The notes: generated by a model from the sequence alone, not told the origin. Shown: positions 51,688 to 60,975, counted from the first letter of the stretch. The stretch: DNA of 64,000 nt from Providencia rettgeri (GCF_001874625.1 NZ_CP017671.1:2480001-2544000); one strand, 5' to 3'. Made by a program: numbers and translations.

Positions 51688-53847
51688 ATGAAAAAACATT
51701 CTGATAAATCAATCGGACATCCGATACTAAAAATCAAACCACTCTTTTTAAGTGTATCTGTTATTTTAGGCTCTATTTCCGTTGCTCAAGCTGCTGTTGT
51801 AAATACTAATGGCGCAGGTGTATTAAACCAAGTTAACGGCCCAACAATTGTTCATATTAAAGGAGCAAGTGATAAAGGCGTTTCCCATAACATTTATAGT
51901 CAATTCGATGTTGACCAAAAAGGTGTAATTCTAAATAACAGTGCTGCCAATACAAATACCACTCTAGGTGGTCAAATCAATGGTAACCTAAACTTAAATA
52001 ATGGTAATGGACCTGCTAAAGTTATCTTAAATGAAGTCAATTCAAATAAAGCCAGTGTACTTGGCGGTGTAATTGAAGTGGCTGGAACTAATAAAGCACA
52101 AGTCATCGTTGCTAATGCATCAGGTATCACATGTGATAATTGCGGCTTTATTAATACTGACCGTGTGACTTTAACAACAGGTAAGCCAATCGTTGCAGGT
52201 GGTGATCTCCTCGGTTATAACGTAGAAAAAGGCCAAATCATTATTAATAGCCGTCTACAATCTGATTCACCAACTGACATTATTGCCCGTTCAGCAGTAA
52301 TCCGTGGAGATATCCACGCTGAAGAAGTTAATGTTGTTGCTGGTAATAACTTTGTAGATGCGAGTGGCAAACAAGTCACTAAAGTACAAGGTGTTGGTTA
52401 CCCAACTAGCGTAGGTGTTGATATTGCCGCTATGGGTGGTATGTACGCAAATAAAATTACCTTAGTTTCAACTGAAAGTGGTACAGGTGTTTCTAATAAA
52501 GGTAGTTTAGTTGCAGGCGCTGGCGGAGTTAATATTGATTCTACTGGTTTAGTATACAACCAAAGTTCTAGAATGAATTCATCTGGTGGTATTAATATTA
52601 AAGCAAATGGTTTGTCTAACTCATCGACTATCCTTGCTAATGGGGATATTGACATTATTACTAATAATTCAGATCTGAATAATGTTAATGGTCAAATCAA
52701 ATCAAATGCAGGAAACATTAAATTAACTGCTTCAAGAGTAGATAATAGAAGTGGTATTATCAACGCACGACAAGCAATGAGTATTGTAACATCAGGTAAT
52801 ATCAACAATAGTAATGGTTCAATTAGAACGAATAGCGGCGATCTTAATATTAAGGCTTCTGGTACAATAGATAATATCTATAATCTACGCAACAACGTCA
52901 TAAATGTTGATGAGCGTGGAATTAGAGCAGGTAATGATTTAACAATAAACACCTCGAAACTCTATAATAATAACTCTACTGTATCTGGTCGCGATGTCAC
53001 CATTAATGCTCGCGATTCTATCTATAATTCTAGTGATAGCCAGATCATTGCTAAAAGAAAAGTTACCCTTGATGCAGCTTCGCTGCAAAATTACAATTCT
53101 CTGATCAAATCAACGAATGGTCTAACTAATATTAACCTTTCTGACACTTTGACAAATGATAGCTATGCTGCAATTTCGAGTGGTAGAGCTTTAAATATTG
53201 ATGCTAATATCATTAATAACAAAGGTTCTCTATCTGCTAGTGCTGGAAAATCTAAATTTAATGCTTATACCCTAAATAACCAAAATGGATATATTAAAGG
53301 AAATAATTTAGATATTAAAACTACAAACTTATCAAATAATGAAGGATTAATTGCTGCGGACTCTAATGTTGTTATTAATACTACTAGCTTAAATAACTCT
53401 AGATCTACCGGATTTAATAGTTATGCAAGCAAGTTTGGAGTAGCAGGACATTCTGGCGGAATCTATGCTAAAGATGGCTCTGTCACTATCAAAGCTAATA
53501 GCGCAAATAACTATAGCGGTATTATCGTAGCTCACAATAAAGATGCTCTATCAAATGGTGGTGATGTTAATATTACCTTAAGAAACGATCTTGATAACCG
53601 TTATGGTACAATTCAAGGTGCAAATACTATTAAATTAGACGTGAATAAATTAGACAATTCTAATTCAGGTCTAGTTCAAGCGGGTAAAGACCTTACTATT
53701 GATGCATTTTCTCGTGTTGATAATTACTCCGGTGGTCGTTTAACTTCATTGGGTACAACGACTATCACTAGTCCAGTTATTAGTAATAGCTCTAATGGAA
53801 CAATCTTAGGTTCAATGGTTGTTTTAAACACTTATAACTATTATTAA
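51688..53847 (+). CDS. Short TpsA-type filamentous haemagglutinin family exoprotein (paralogue 2)
   Basis: A 719-aa predicted secreted beta-helix protein, paralogous over its full length to the protein encoded at 38119. Signal peptide about 1-36 (LKIKPLFLSVSVILGS, ending VAQA). The TPS domain shows VNTNGAGVLNQVNG, FDVDQKGVILNNS, VILNEVNSN, IEVAG and IVANASGITC, with the Cys pair C149/C152 in CDNCGFINT. The body is Asn/Ser-rich beta-helix repeat to the end (TTTITSPVISNSSNGTILGS). There is no toxin or adhesin cap domain. A TpsB gene follows in the same direction after 554-563 bp, making this the likely cognate substrate. Roles in adhesion or biofilm are typical of the family but unproven here. 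Confidence 0.9.
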   Translation: MKKHSDKSIGHPILKIKPLFLSVSVILGSISVAQAAVVNTNGAGVLNQVNGPTIVHIKGASDKGVSHNIYSQFDVDQKGVILNNSAANTNTTLGGQINGNLNLNNGNGPAKVILNEVNSNKASVLGGVIEVAGTNKAQVIVANASGITCDNCGFINTDRVTLTTGKPIVAGGDLLGYNVEKGQIIINSRLQSDSPTDIIARSAVIRGDIHAEEVNVVAGNNFVDASGKQVTKVQGVGYPTSVGVDIAAMGGMYANKITLVSTESGTGVSNKGSLVAGAGGVNIDSTGLVYNQSSRMNSSGGINIKANGLSNSSTILANGDIDIITNNSDLNNVNGQIKSNAGNIKLTASRVDNRSGIINARQAMSIVTSGNINNSNGSIRTNSGDLNIKASGTIDNIYNLRNNVINVDERGIRAGNDLTINTSKLYNNNSTVSGRDVTINARDSIYNSSDSQIIAKRKVTLDAASLQNYNSLIKSTNGLTNINLSDTLTNDSYAAISSGRALNIDANIINNKGSLSASAGKSKFNAYTLNNQNGYIKGNNLDIKTTNLSNNEGLIAADSNVVINTTSLNNSRSTGFNSYASKFGVAGHSGGIYAKDGSVTIKANSANNYSGIIVAHNKDALSNGGDVNITLRNDLDNRYGTIQGANTIKLDVNKLDNSNSGLVQAGKDLTIDAFSRVDNYSGGRLTSLGTTTITSPVISNSSNGTILGSMVVLNTYNYY

Positions 53848-54410
53848 TTAAATTAACAAGGGGGGCATAAGCCCCCCTAATATTAACTCCAAATTAGAGT
53901 GTGGTTTAAATTAAAAATACCTAGTTGACCATCTAGTCATTATTTCTTATACCAACACAATAATCTTAAGGCAATCTGATAATTAATATTATTCCAACTA
54001 AATACCCCCCTCTCTTACATTAAGTAAAAAAACTTATTTAAGCTAATTTAGTGTAAATGCAACCGATTGATTCATTTAAAATTAATGAGTTTCACAATAG
54101 ATTTATTGCATATTGAGTGAAATATCGGAACTAACTACTTTTTTATTTCCTCCGTTCTCAGTTAGTATAATTAATTATTAATTATTAAAATTTTATCGCA
54201 TAATTTATAGCAAATGAAACCATACGTAAATTCGATTAATACTCAACAATAAATTTATTATAGGGATATATATATGGAAATAATATTAAAAATAAAAAAA
54301 TACAAGATTACTCCGATATGAAATAATGAAATACTTTTCATACCTTTCTAATTAACAATATTTAATCATAAGAACAATTTTATTGTTTCAATTTAAAAAA
54401 TGTGGTGCTC
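53848..54410. promoter_or_regulatory. Region between TpsA paralogue 2 and tpsB
   Basis: A long AT-rich gap. At 53859-53878 is a perfect hairpin AGGGGGGC / GCCCCCCT with a 4-base loop but no T run, possibly a terminator or a 3' stabiliser. At 54274-54321 a 15-codon open frame (MEIILKIKKYKITPI) follows GGGATATATAT, a context resembling the start of the first TpsA gene (GGGATATATATG). It may be a leader peptide or a gene remnant. The length of the gap suggests tpsB has its own promoter. Confidence 0.45.
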
Positions 54411-56093
54411 ATGAATTTTCGATTTCTTTTTTTATCGGCAACCTTGTTGTCTTTTCCTTTATATGCATCAGGAAATGCCTCTCAGGTGTTAGACCAACAA
54501 ATCAATAATCAAAATAGCCAAGATAGGTCTCGGCAACAACAAGTTCAACTAGAAACAAAAGACGCATTAAGCAAAACAAGAGAACGAGATAATAATATTC
54601 TAGTTTTTGACGATGAAAAAGATTGCTTTGACATGAAGCAGGTCATTTTGCTTTCTGAACCTAAACTCCCTTCCATGCGACCTTTAGAAACTTATGCTAA
54701 TCAAGTGGTAGGAATTTGTCTAGGTATCAATGGCGTCGAAACCTTAGCTAAAGGCTTACAAGATAAGATTATAAGATCAGGTTATGTCACTACCCGTGTG
54801 ACTATTCCTGAACAAAATATTAGTAATGGGACTTTAACCTTACAAATAATTCCGGGTAAAGTCTCAAACGTACAACTGGCGAAAGACAGTGATAGCTATA
54901 TTACCTTAGGTGCGATTATGCCCGCAAAAGAAGGTGACCTTCTCAATATTCGCGATATAGAACAAGGACTAGAAAACCTTGAGCGGATCCCTGGCGCCAA
55001 AGCTAATATTGAACTAAGACCAGGCAAAGAGTTTTCCACAACGGATATTGTTATCCAACGAGAAAAATCGCCCCACATCAATGTCGGTGGTTATTATAAT
55101 AACTCAGGAAGCCGCCAAACTGGTAAAGATCAGGTTGGTGTAACGGTATATGGCAATAACTTAACCAGTTTAAACGATACCCTCTATGTCAGCGCGGGTA
55201 AAAACCTAAAAAACCAAGCTCGCAATAGCACAAGTAACGCGGCTATCTATTATGCTGTCCCTTACAATTATTGGCTATACTCACTTTATGCAAGTAAAAG
55301 TGAGTATAAACAGACAATTAATGATACTATGGCTAGCTATAAATATTATGGTGATAGCAAATACTTTAATGCTACAGCAAGTAATGTATTTCTTAGGGGG
55401 CAAACTTTTAAAGATACCGCATCACTTCAGCTTATAAAGCGTAAGTCTAAATATAAATTAGAAGATGTTAGCCTACTCTCACAACAACGGGATCTAACTA
55501 GTATTAAACTCGGTGTTAACCATAGACAAAATATTGATAATGCGACTGTTGATGCTTCAATATATTATCAACGCAATGTTCCTTGGTTTGGTGCGGAAGA
55601 AAGCTGGGATATGCGTTATGGTGATGTAAGTACAATGGGACGTGTCTTATCCGCTGATATTTCAGGTATGATCCCTATTGTTTTTGATGATTTCATTATG
55701 AGCTATAACCCGCAATTATTTGTACAATATTCACCGGATCGCCTAACTATTCAAGACCAGTTTTCATTAGGTAACCGCTGGACTGTACGTGGGTTTGATG
55801 AAGAATTCTCATTAATTGGTGATAAAGGCTTCTATTTGCGTAATGAGTTTAATTTCTACGTACCTGGTTTTTCTTTCTACCCTTATTATGCGATTGATTA
55901 TGGCCGTATATTGGGCGGTGTTTATCCTTTAGGCTTATACTCTGATGACCAACTATTAGGGACGGCTTTAGGGGTTAGAGGAAATATCAAGATATTCAGT
56001 TATGACCTATTTTTAGGTGTCCCACTGTATAAACCTGATGAATATGAAACCAATAGTGTCAATGCTGGTTTAAATGTTCAATGGTTCTGGTAA
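54411..56093 (+). CDS. TpsB outer-membrane transporter (ShlB/FhaC/HecB family)
   Basis: Omp85-superfamily pore of 560 aa that secretes a TpsA partner across the outer membrane. Signal peptide about 1-19 (MNFRFLFLSATLLSFPLYAS). A Gln/Arg-rich linker is followed by POTRA domains (about 55-210) with the ShlB-type Cys pair (DCFDMKQV and VGICLGING) and GYVTTRVTIPEQNISNGTL. The 16-strand barrel carries the signature WTVRGFDEEFSLIGDKGFYL (VRGF tetrad of loop 6) near residue 460, and ends in an aromatic residue (VQWFW). An upstream in-frame GTG at 54402 is possible; the ATG at 54411 is preferred. It is the only TpsB in the window and lies downstream of one of two TpsA genes. Confidence 0.92.
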   Translation: MNFRFLFLSATLLSFPLYASGNASQVLDQQINNQNSQDRSRQQQVQLETKDALSKTRERDNNILVFDDEKDCFDMKQVILLSEPKLPSMRPLETYANQVVGICLGINGVETLAKGLQDKIIRSGYVTTRVTIPEQNISNGTLTLQIIPGKVSNVQLAKDSDSYITLGAIMPAKEGDLLNIRDIEQGLENLERIPGAKANIELRPGKEFSTTDIVIQREKSPHINVGGYYNNSGSRQTGKDQVGVTVYGNNLTSLNDTLYVSAGKNLKNQARNSTSNAAIYYAVPYNYWLYSLYASKSEYKQTINDTMASYKYYGDSKYFNATASNVFLRGQTFKDTASLQLIKRKSKYKLEDVSLLSQQRDLTSIKLGVNHRQNIDNATVDASIYYQRNVPWFGAEESWDMRYGDVSTMGRVLSADISGMIPIVFDDFIMSYNPQLFVQYSPDRLTIQDQFSLGNRWTVRGFDEEFSLIGDKGFYLRNEFNFYVPGFSFYPYYAIDYGRILGGVYPLGLYSDDQLLGTALGVRGNIKIFSYDLFLGVPLYKPDEYETNSVNAGLNVQWFW

Positions 56094-56352
56094 AATTAAT
56101 TTAATATTTAAGGTTGACTGTAAATCACTACTTTCAGCCTTTTTTATTTTATGCCCTACTATTTAATTTATTCGTTTTCATCTTGTATTTTAAAAAATTC
56201 AACAGCACCAAAATAATCACATATCGAAAAAGTCCCCCTTTGCTATCACTAAAAATATTATACTGATTATAACTTAGCCTCCTTCATCTACGTGTTAATT
56301 ATTTTTTATTTTTGCTTTCATGTAATTTTATTAAATATAAGACGTCATTAAA
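56094..56352. other. AT-rich gap after tpsB
   Basis: Just past tpsB (56108-56146) is an imperfect stem, AAGGTTGACTG with TTCAGCCTT, followed by TTTTATTTT, which is a probable tpsB terminator. The remainder shows no gene or clear signal. Confidence 0.45.
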
Positions 56353-56388
56353 AACAAAAAATCCGAGAATATAAATATTCTCGGATTT
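56352..56388 (-). terminator. Rho-independent terminator after ompW
   Basis: Perfect palindromic stem AAATCCGAGAATAT / ATATTCTCGGATTT. On the minus strand it is followed by TTTTGTTTTT. It lies about 62 bp beyond the ompW stop. Confidence 0.85.
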
Positions 56389-56449
56389 CCTACTGCAATC
56401 TAATCCATTAGAATTCAGGTACTACCCTGCATTGCATCCTATCAAAAAC

Positions 56450-57100
56450 TTAGAAGCGATAACCTGCTCCGAACATAAATACAAATGGGTCTAAACGAGT
56501 GTCAACTTTATACTTCTCACCACCCGCTTTAAATTTCACGTCTGATTCAATATTCATCCACCACAGTGATGCGTTTAACATCCAGTTGTCAGTCAGCATA
56601 TAATCCATACCAGCTTGTGCTGCAAAGCCCCAAGAGCTTGACATGTCTAGATCAGATAAACCTGCATTTTTTCCGGTAGAATTGAATTTCTCATCAAAGA
56701 AAAAGGTATAGTTAACACCTGCACCTAAATAAGGACGTAACTTATCTTCTTTACTACCAAAATAATATTGAGCCATTAAAGTTGGTGGTAAATGTTTTAC
56801 TGTTGCAATATTACCCGTTGGGCCGGTTCCTACTTTATGTTCAAATGGAGTTGCAGCTAATAATTCCACACCAATATTATCGGTGATCATATACCCAAAA
56901 GTTAAACCTAATTGAGTATTATTATTAGCACCAAATGTACCTAGGTTACCTAGACCATTAATTTTTACATCATCTCCTCCAACATTTGGTCTGACTGTTG
57001 CAGTACCAGCGCGGAAAAGAAAATCGCCAGCTTCATGTGCAATAGAAACTGCTGGAGCTAAAGTTGCAGCTGCTAATACAAGCGCAGTGAGTTTTTTCAT
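56450..57100 (-). CDS. ompW: Outer membrane protein W
   Basis: Eight-stranded outer-membrane barrel of 216 aa with a hydrophobic channel, implicated in small hydrophobic molecule transit and stress adaptation. Signal peptide about 1-21 (ending SIA, mature HEAGDFLFRAGTATVRP). Conserved blocks are NNTQLGLTFGYMITDNIGVELLAATPF, quoted in part as NNTQLGLTFGYM and VELLAATPFEHKVG, plus LPPTLMAQYYFG and the C-terminal FVFMFGAGYRF ending in Phe. The ATG at 57100 gives the E. coli-like MKKLTAL start; an upstream ATG at 57112 is in frame. A perfect FNR box lies upstream. Confidence 0.97.
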   Translation of the reverse strand: MKKLTALVLAAATLAPAVSIAHEAGDFLFRAGTATVRPNVGGDDVKINGLGNLGTFGANNNTQLGLTFGYMITDNIGVELLAATPFEHKVGTGPTGNIATVKHLPPTLMAQYYFGSKEDKLRPYLGAGVNYTFFFDEKFNSTGKNAGLSDLDMSSSWGFAAQAGMDYMLTDNWMLNASLWWMNIESDVKFKAGGEKYKVDTRLDPFVFMFGAGYRF

Positions 57101-57244
57101 TATCAATCCCATTCCTGTGTTTTTATTTTAGGAAAATATACCGTATTATTTAAATTGATGTTCAAATCAAGATCACATCTTTTGCTTATTTATAGGCAAC
57201 CCGATAAATATGAGTTTATTATTTCATTTATATTTTTTTTAATT

Positions 57245-57258
57245 TTGATTTAAATCAA
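57245..57258. promoter_or_regulatory. Perfect FNR-box consensus upstream of ompW
   Basis: TTGATTTAAATCAA is an exact match to the FNR consensus TTGAT-N4-ATCAA, centred about 151 bp before the ompW start codon. E. coli ompW is activated by FNR, so anaerobic control here is likely. A second, imperfect element TTGAT-N6-ATCAA lies at 57155-57170. The divergent yciC starts 258 bp away. The remaining part of the 416-bp ompW-yciC gap (57101-57516) is AT-rich with no gene. Confidence 0.65.
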
Positions 57259-57516
57259 TTTTTAGGAAATAACCAATAAAATATAAAATTGATTATAATT
57301 TATTTATATTAATCCTGCATTTTAAACATGCATTAAATATACAACATAAGTAATTATCTTTAGATTTTGCGCATTAACTTACTTATATTGCTCCAAATAT
57401 CTTACTGATTAGAGTTGTTAACATTCCGAATTTTCTTATCTTTCTCTACCTCTAGCCCTGATACTCGGTTACAATTGGCTGAAACTCTTGACCCGTTTGT
57501 AGATAGGAGCAGTTAA

Positions 57517-58269
57517 ATGTCCATTTCGGCCAACTCACTCATCAGTGATAGCGTCAATTTTTTTAAAAACCAATTGAGTGGCCTGTTTACTATTGTGTTG
57601 TCAGCAACCGTAGTAAGCCTTGCGATTTACGCAATGATGATCCCTAGCGAGCAAATGATAGGCGTGCTAGCGCAAGCACAGACTAAAATGATTGAGTCTG
57701 GTAACTCCGGCTTACAAGACTGGATACTAGGCCTTTCAGAAGAAGATAAAAGTAGTATCTTACGCGTTTCTTTTGGGTTAATTCTCTCGGTTACTCTGGG
57801 CAGTTTAGTCCTTATTTGCGGCACTCTATCTTATATTGCTGGTCTGTCTCGTGGTGAACACCTATCGGGTATTCAGGCGCTCACCGCATCTTTAAACAAA
57901 GCACCATCAATGTTTCTTCTATTAGTTGTTTGCTCTTTACTTATCCAATTAGGTATCACCATCATGGTGCTACCTGGAATTGTATTAGCTATTGGCTTCT
58001 CTTTAGCCCCTGCTATCTTAATGAGTGAGCGTACAAACCCGTTTAGTGCTATGGGTAAAAGTTGGAAAATGGCTTATGCAAACTGGCGCATTGCATTGCC
58101 AATGGTATTAATTTGGATGGCTGCACAAATGCTGGTTAGCGTTCTCTTGGGTAGCTTAAATATGAATCATATTGCTGTTAACGGGGTTTCCTTCTTACTT
58201 AATAATTTCGTTGCAGCCTTTGCTTTAATTTATTTTTATCGCCTATACATGTTAGTCGCTAAGAATTGA
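57517..58269 (+). CDS. yciC: YciC (UPF0259) inner-membrane protein
   Basis: Integral membrane protein of 250 aa with about six helices, in the UPF0259 family; in E. coli it lies in the yciABC cluster beside ompW. The function is not established. The N-terminus MSISANSLISDSVNFFKNQL and the VLPGIVLAIGFSLAPAILM block around residue 150, with a C-terminal FALIYFYRLYMLV, match the E. coli protein. AGGAGC lies upstream of the ATG. A GC-rich hairpin follows the gene. Confidence 0.92.
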   Translation: MSISANSLISDSVNFFKNQLSGLFTIVLSATVVSLAIYAMMIPSEQMIGVLAQAQTKMIESGNSGLQDWILGLSEEDKSSILRVSFGLILSVTLGSLVLICGTLSYIAGLSRGEHLSGIQALTASLNKAPSMFLLLVVCSLLIQLGITIMVLPGIVLAIGFSLAPAILMSERTNPFSAMGKSWKMAYANWRIALPMVLIWMAAQMLVSVLLGSLNMNHIAVNGVSFLLNNFVAAFALIYFYRLYMLVAKN

Positions 58270-58278
58270 TCTAAGGGT

Positions 58279-58303
58279 AAATGGGGGATCTAATCCCCCA
58301 TTT
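58279..58303 (+). terminator. Hairpin after yciC
   Basis: Perfect 11-bp stem AAATGGGGGAT / ATCCCCCATTT with a 3-base loop, 10 bp after the yciC stop. Only TTTATCTT follows, so the T tract is weak. Confidence 0.65.
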
Positions 58304-58377
58304 ATCTTCGCGTTATTAAACACCGAATAAGGCCCATCAAGTATTTTATTCCTAAAAACACCCTACCAACACATTAA

Positions 58378-60192
58378 TCATACTTCTTTGGGCTGTTCTG
58401 GCTCTAGGTCAATTTTTGAATTCAGTGGTTCAGTTTTTTCACCATCGAATGTCTCTAACGATTTTCTGTCTGCTTCAGACTTTCTATCTTCAACTGTTTT
58501 TATTTGTACTTGCTGTTTACTCTGAATAAGTCGAATAGCAAAATAAATATCAGGCACAACCAATAAGTCATCATCAGAGCGACTGATTTTATTTTGTTCC
58601 AACCACCGTTTTACCGAAGTCCTACGACCTGCAAGTACAAGAGTTACCCCTTTGGCTTTCAATGAGGTAACAATATCATTTAGCGCTGAAAATACGCTCA
58701 CATCATTATGCGTGAAGCTAACTGCCGCATCCACAATTACCCAAGCAGGCCTTTTTAATTGATTATCTATATGCTTGTTTAATCGTTCTTTAAAATAATT
58801 CACGTTAAAATAAGTTAATGGTGAATTAAACCGATAAATTAAAACCCCATCAATTTGTTGAATACCATTCTCAGGCGCCATAGAATGCAGCATTCCTTGT
58901 TCATCGACACCTAATAACTGGTCTGTAGGCCTAAATATTATCCGAATAAACTGCAACAACCCCAATAATACCGCCAACCCCACACCACTAATTAACCCGA
59001 CAACAAGTACAGCGCATAGCGTAAACACGCATAAGAAAAATGCCTGTCGATTGCGTTTACGCATCGAAAAAATACTACGGAAGCTCAATAAGGAAAATGT
59101 CGAAATAATCAGTACCATACCCAATGCAGGCATCGGAATATATTCTAATAAGTTTATTGAAAAAAGTAAGACAGCTAAAATAGTTAAAGCCGCGACAATA
59201 GAGACTAACTGAGTTTTCCCCCCCATCATATCATTCACTGCAGTACGGCTGCTTGCTGCGCTTACCGCAAAGCCTTGCGCCAAAGCGGATGCAATATTCG
59301 CTACGCCTAATGCCCTAAGTTCTTGGTCTGCATCAACCGTGTAGCCATTTTTACTGGCAAAACTGCGGGCAGTCATCATAAAACTCACAAAGCTAATCAC
59401 CGCTAAGTTTAAAGATGGGATAACCAAATCACGAATTAGCCCCGGAGGGAAATCAGGCAGCGGAACATACGGAAGCCCATCACCTAAATCACCAACAGTA
59501 CTCACGCCATATTGCTCAAGATTAAATGCAACACTAGCCGCGGTGGCTAAAATCATTGCAATGAGTAAAGAAGGCCATTTACTGCGAACACGCTTAATCG
59601 CAAGCGTAATCGCTAACGTCGTCACCGCAACTAATAATGTCGGAATATGTGTCTCTTTTAATGCTAAAGGTAAAGCGACTAAACGTTCAATAAAACCGGC
59701 TGGTAATGTACTGATACCAAAAACCTTACTAATTTGACTAACGATAATAGTTAATGCAACCCCATTTAATAACCCTTGCAATATGGGGCGAGACAAAAAG
59801 TCAGCGAATGTTCCCAAGCGAAATTTAGCTGCAATCAAACACCAAATCCCTGTCATGAAGCTCATTACCATGACCAATTGCCAACGGACATCATCATCCC
59901 CCATCGCAAGCGGTGCAACTGCTGCTGCAATCACCGCACAGGTTGCTGCATCGGGGCCGATAATCAATTGTTTGGATGTCCCAAATAATGCATAAAAAAA
60001 CATGGGTAAAATACAGGAGTAAAGCCCAACGATTGCATTCATCCCCATTAATTCGGCATAAGCAATTGCGACAGGCAAAGCAACAGCAGCAACAGACAAG
60101 CCTGCTTTTACATCAGGGCCAAGATCTGAAAGTTGGTAATTAAACAGCGTTTCTAACCCTGGCATCCAAGCAAACAGCTTCGCCTTTATCAT
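58378..60192 (-). CDS. SulP family anion transporter with STAS domain
   Basis: Inner-membrane transporter of 604 aa in the SulP/SLC26 family (sulfate, bicarbonate or dicarboxylate class; substrate not assignable). The N-terminal membrane domain begins with LGPDVKAGLSVAAVALPVAIAYAEL (given in part: VKAGLSVAAVALPVA) and the signature GPDAATCAVIAAAVAPL. The core contains ASSRTAVNDMMGGKTQ (around 315). The C-terminal STAS domain (around 445-560) has GVLIYRFNSPLTYFN and VIVDAAVSFTHND. A charged tail of about 50 residues rich in Glu/Lys follows. It is clearly different from E. coli DauA (YchM). Position between yciC and yciB breaks the E. coli yciABC cluster. Confidence 0.9.
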   Translation of the reverse strand: MIKAKLFAWMPGLETLFNYQLSDLGPDVKAGLSVAAVALPVAIAYAELMGMNAIVGLYSCILPMFFYALFGTSKQLIIGPDAATCAVIAAAVAPLAMGDDDVRWQLVMVMSFMTGIWCLIAAKFRLGTFADFLSRPILQGLLNGVALTIIVSQISKVFGISTLPAGFIERLVALPLALKETHIPTLLVAVTTLAITLAIKRVRSKWPSLLIAMILATAASVAFNLEQYGVSTVGDLGDGLPYVPLPDFPPGLIRDLVIPSLNLAVISFVSFMMTARSFASKNGYTVDADQELRALGVANIASALAQGFAVSAASSRTAVNDMMGGKTQLVSIVAALTILAVLLFSINLLEYIPMPALGMVLIISTFSLLSFRSIFSMRKRNRQAFFLCVFTLCAVLVVGLISGVGLAVLLGLLQFIRIIFRPTDQLLGVDEQGMLHSMAPENGIQQIDGVLIYRFNSPLTYFNVNYFKERLNKHIDNQLKRPAWVIVDAAVSFTHNDVSVFSALNDIVTSLKAKGVTLVLAGRRTSVKRWLEQNKISRSDDDLLVVPDIYFAIRLIQSKQQVQIKTVEDRKSEADRKSLETFDGEKTEPLNSKIDLEPEQPKEV

Positions 60193-60417
60193 TGATGAAA
60201 AATACCTATAAATTAGTAAGTTAAATTAGCTTTAACACTATATATAGCTGAACTAATAAAGTTTATCTAGAAGTAAGTCAAATAATAGTAAAATAGTGCA
60301 AATATCTTTGGTAACAAAGCGTATTTATTGGTAAAAAGGTGCAAACTTTTAACAATTATGGTCAAAATCAGTTAAACTACTCCATTATCTTTACGTTGAG
60401 GCGCTTTATTCACTGTT

Positions 60418-60975
60418 ATGAAACAACTTATTGATTTTATCCCTTTAATCATATTTTTCATCGTCTATAAAAGATATGACATTTTCTACGCAAGTGGCGC
60501 ACTAATGGTAGCAACACCTCTTGCTTTGTTAGCGACATACCTTATTTATAAAAAAGTTGAAAAGGTGGCGAAAATCACCTGTGCAATCGTAATGGGGTTT
60601 GCAGCTTTAACCCTTATATTTCATAGTGATGCCTTTATTAAGTGGAAAGTCACCATCATTTATGCAGCCTTTGCAGGAGCATTATTGTTTAGCCAATGGT
60701 TTACTGAAAAACCATTAATTCAAAGAATGTTAGGTAGTAATCAAGAAATTAAACTTGCTGACAGCTATTGGACTAAACTAAATAGCGCTTGGGCTATTTT
60801 CTTTATTTTCTGTGCTCTTCTCAATATCTATGTTGCATTTTGGATGGCACAAGATATTTGGGTAAACTTTAAAGTGTTTGGTCTTACTGCTGGTACGTTG
60901 ATATTTACTGTACTGAGCGTTGTCTATATTTTTAAAAATATGACTAAAGAGCCGATAGAAAAACACGAAGAGTAA
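60418..60975 (+). CDS. yciB: YciB (IspZ/intracellular septation protein A)
   Basis: Inner-membrane protein of 185 aa with five predicted helices. In E. coli it interacts with cell elongation and division proteins and affects envelope synthesis. Family hallmarks are the N-terminus [18 protein letters not shown] with [11 protein letters not shown], the central [14 protein letters not shown] and the [19 protein letters not shown] segment. The 225-bp gap to the divergent SulP gene must hold both promoters. A terminator follows. Confidence 0.96.
   Translation: MKQLIDFIPLIIFFIVYKRYDIFYASGALMVATPLALLATYLIYKKVEKVAKITCAIVMGFAALTLIFHSDAFIKWKVTIIYAAFAGALLFSQWFTEKPLIQRMLGSNQEIKLADSYWTKLNSAWAIFFIFCALLNIYVAFWMAQDIWVNFKVFGLTAGTLIFTVLSVVYIFKNMTKEPIEKHEE

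Noticed and set aside
53859-53878. Strong rho-independent terminator after TpsA paralogue 2
   Set aside because: The hairpin is GC-rich and perfect, but no T run follows, so I only list it as a hairpin.
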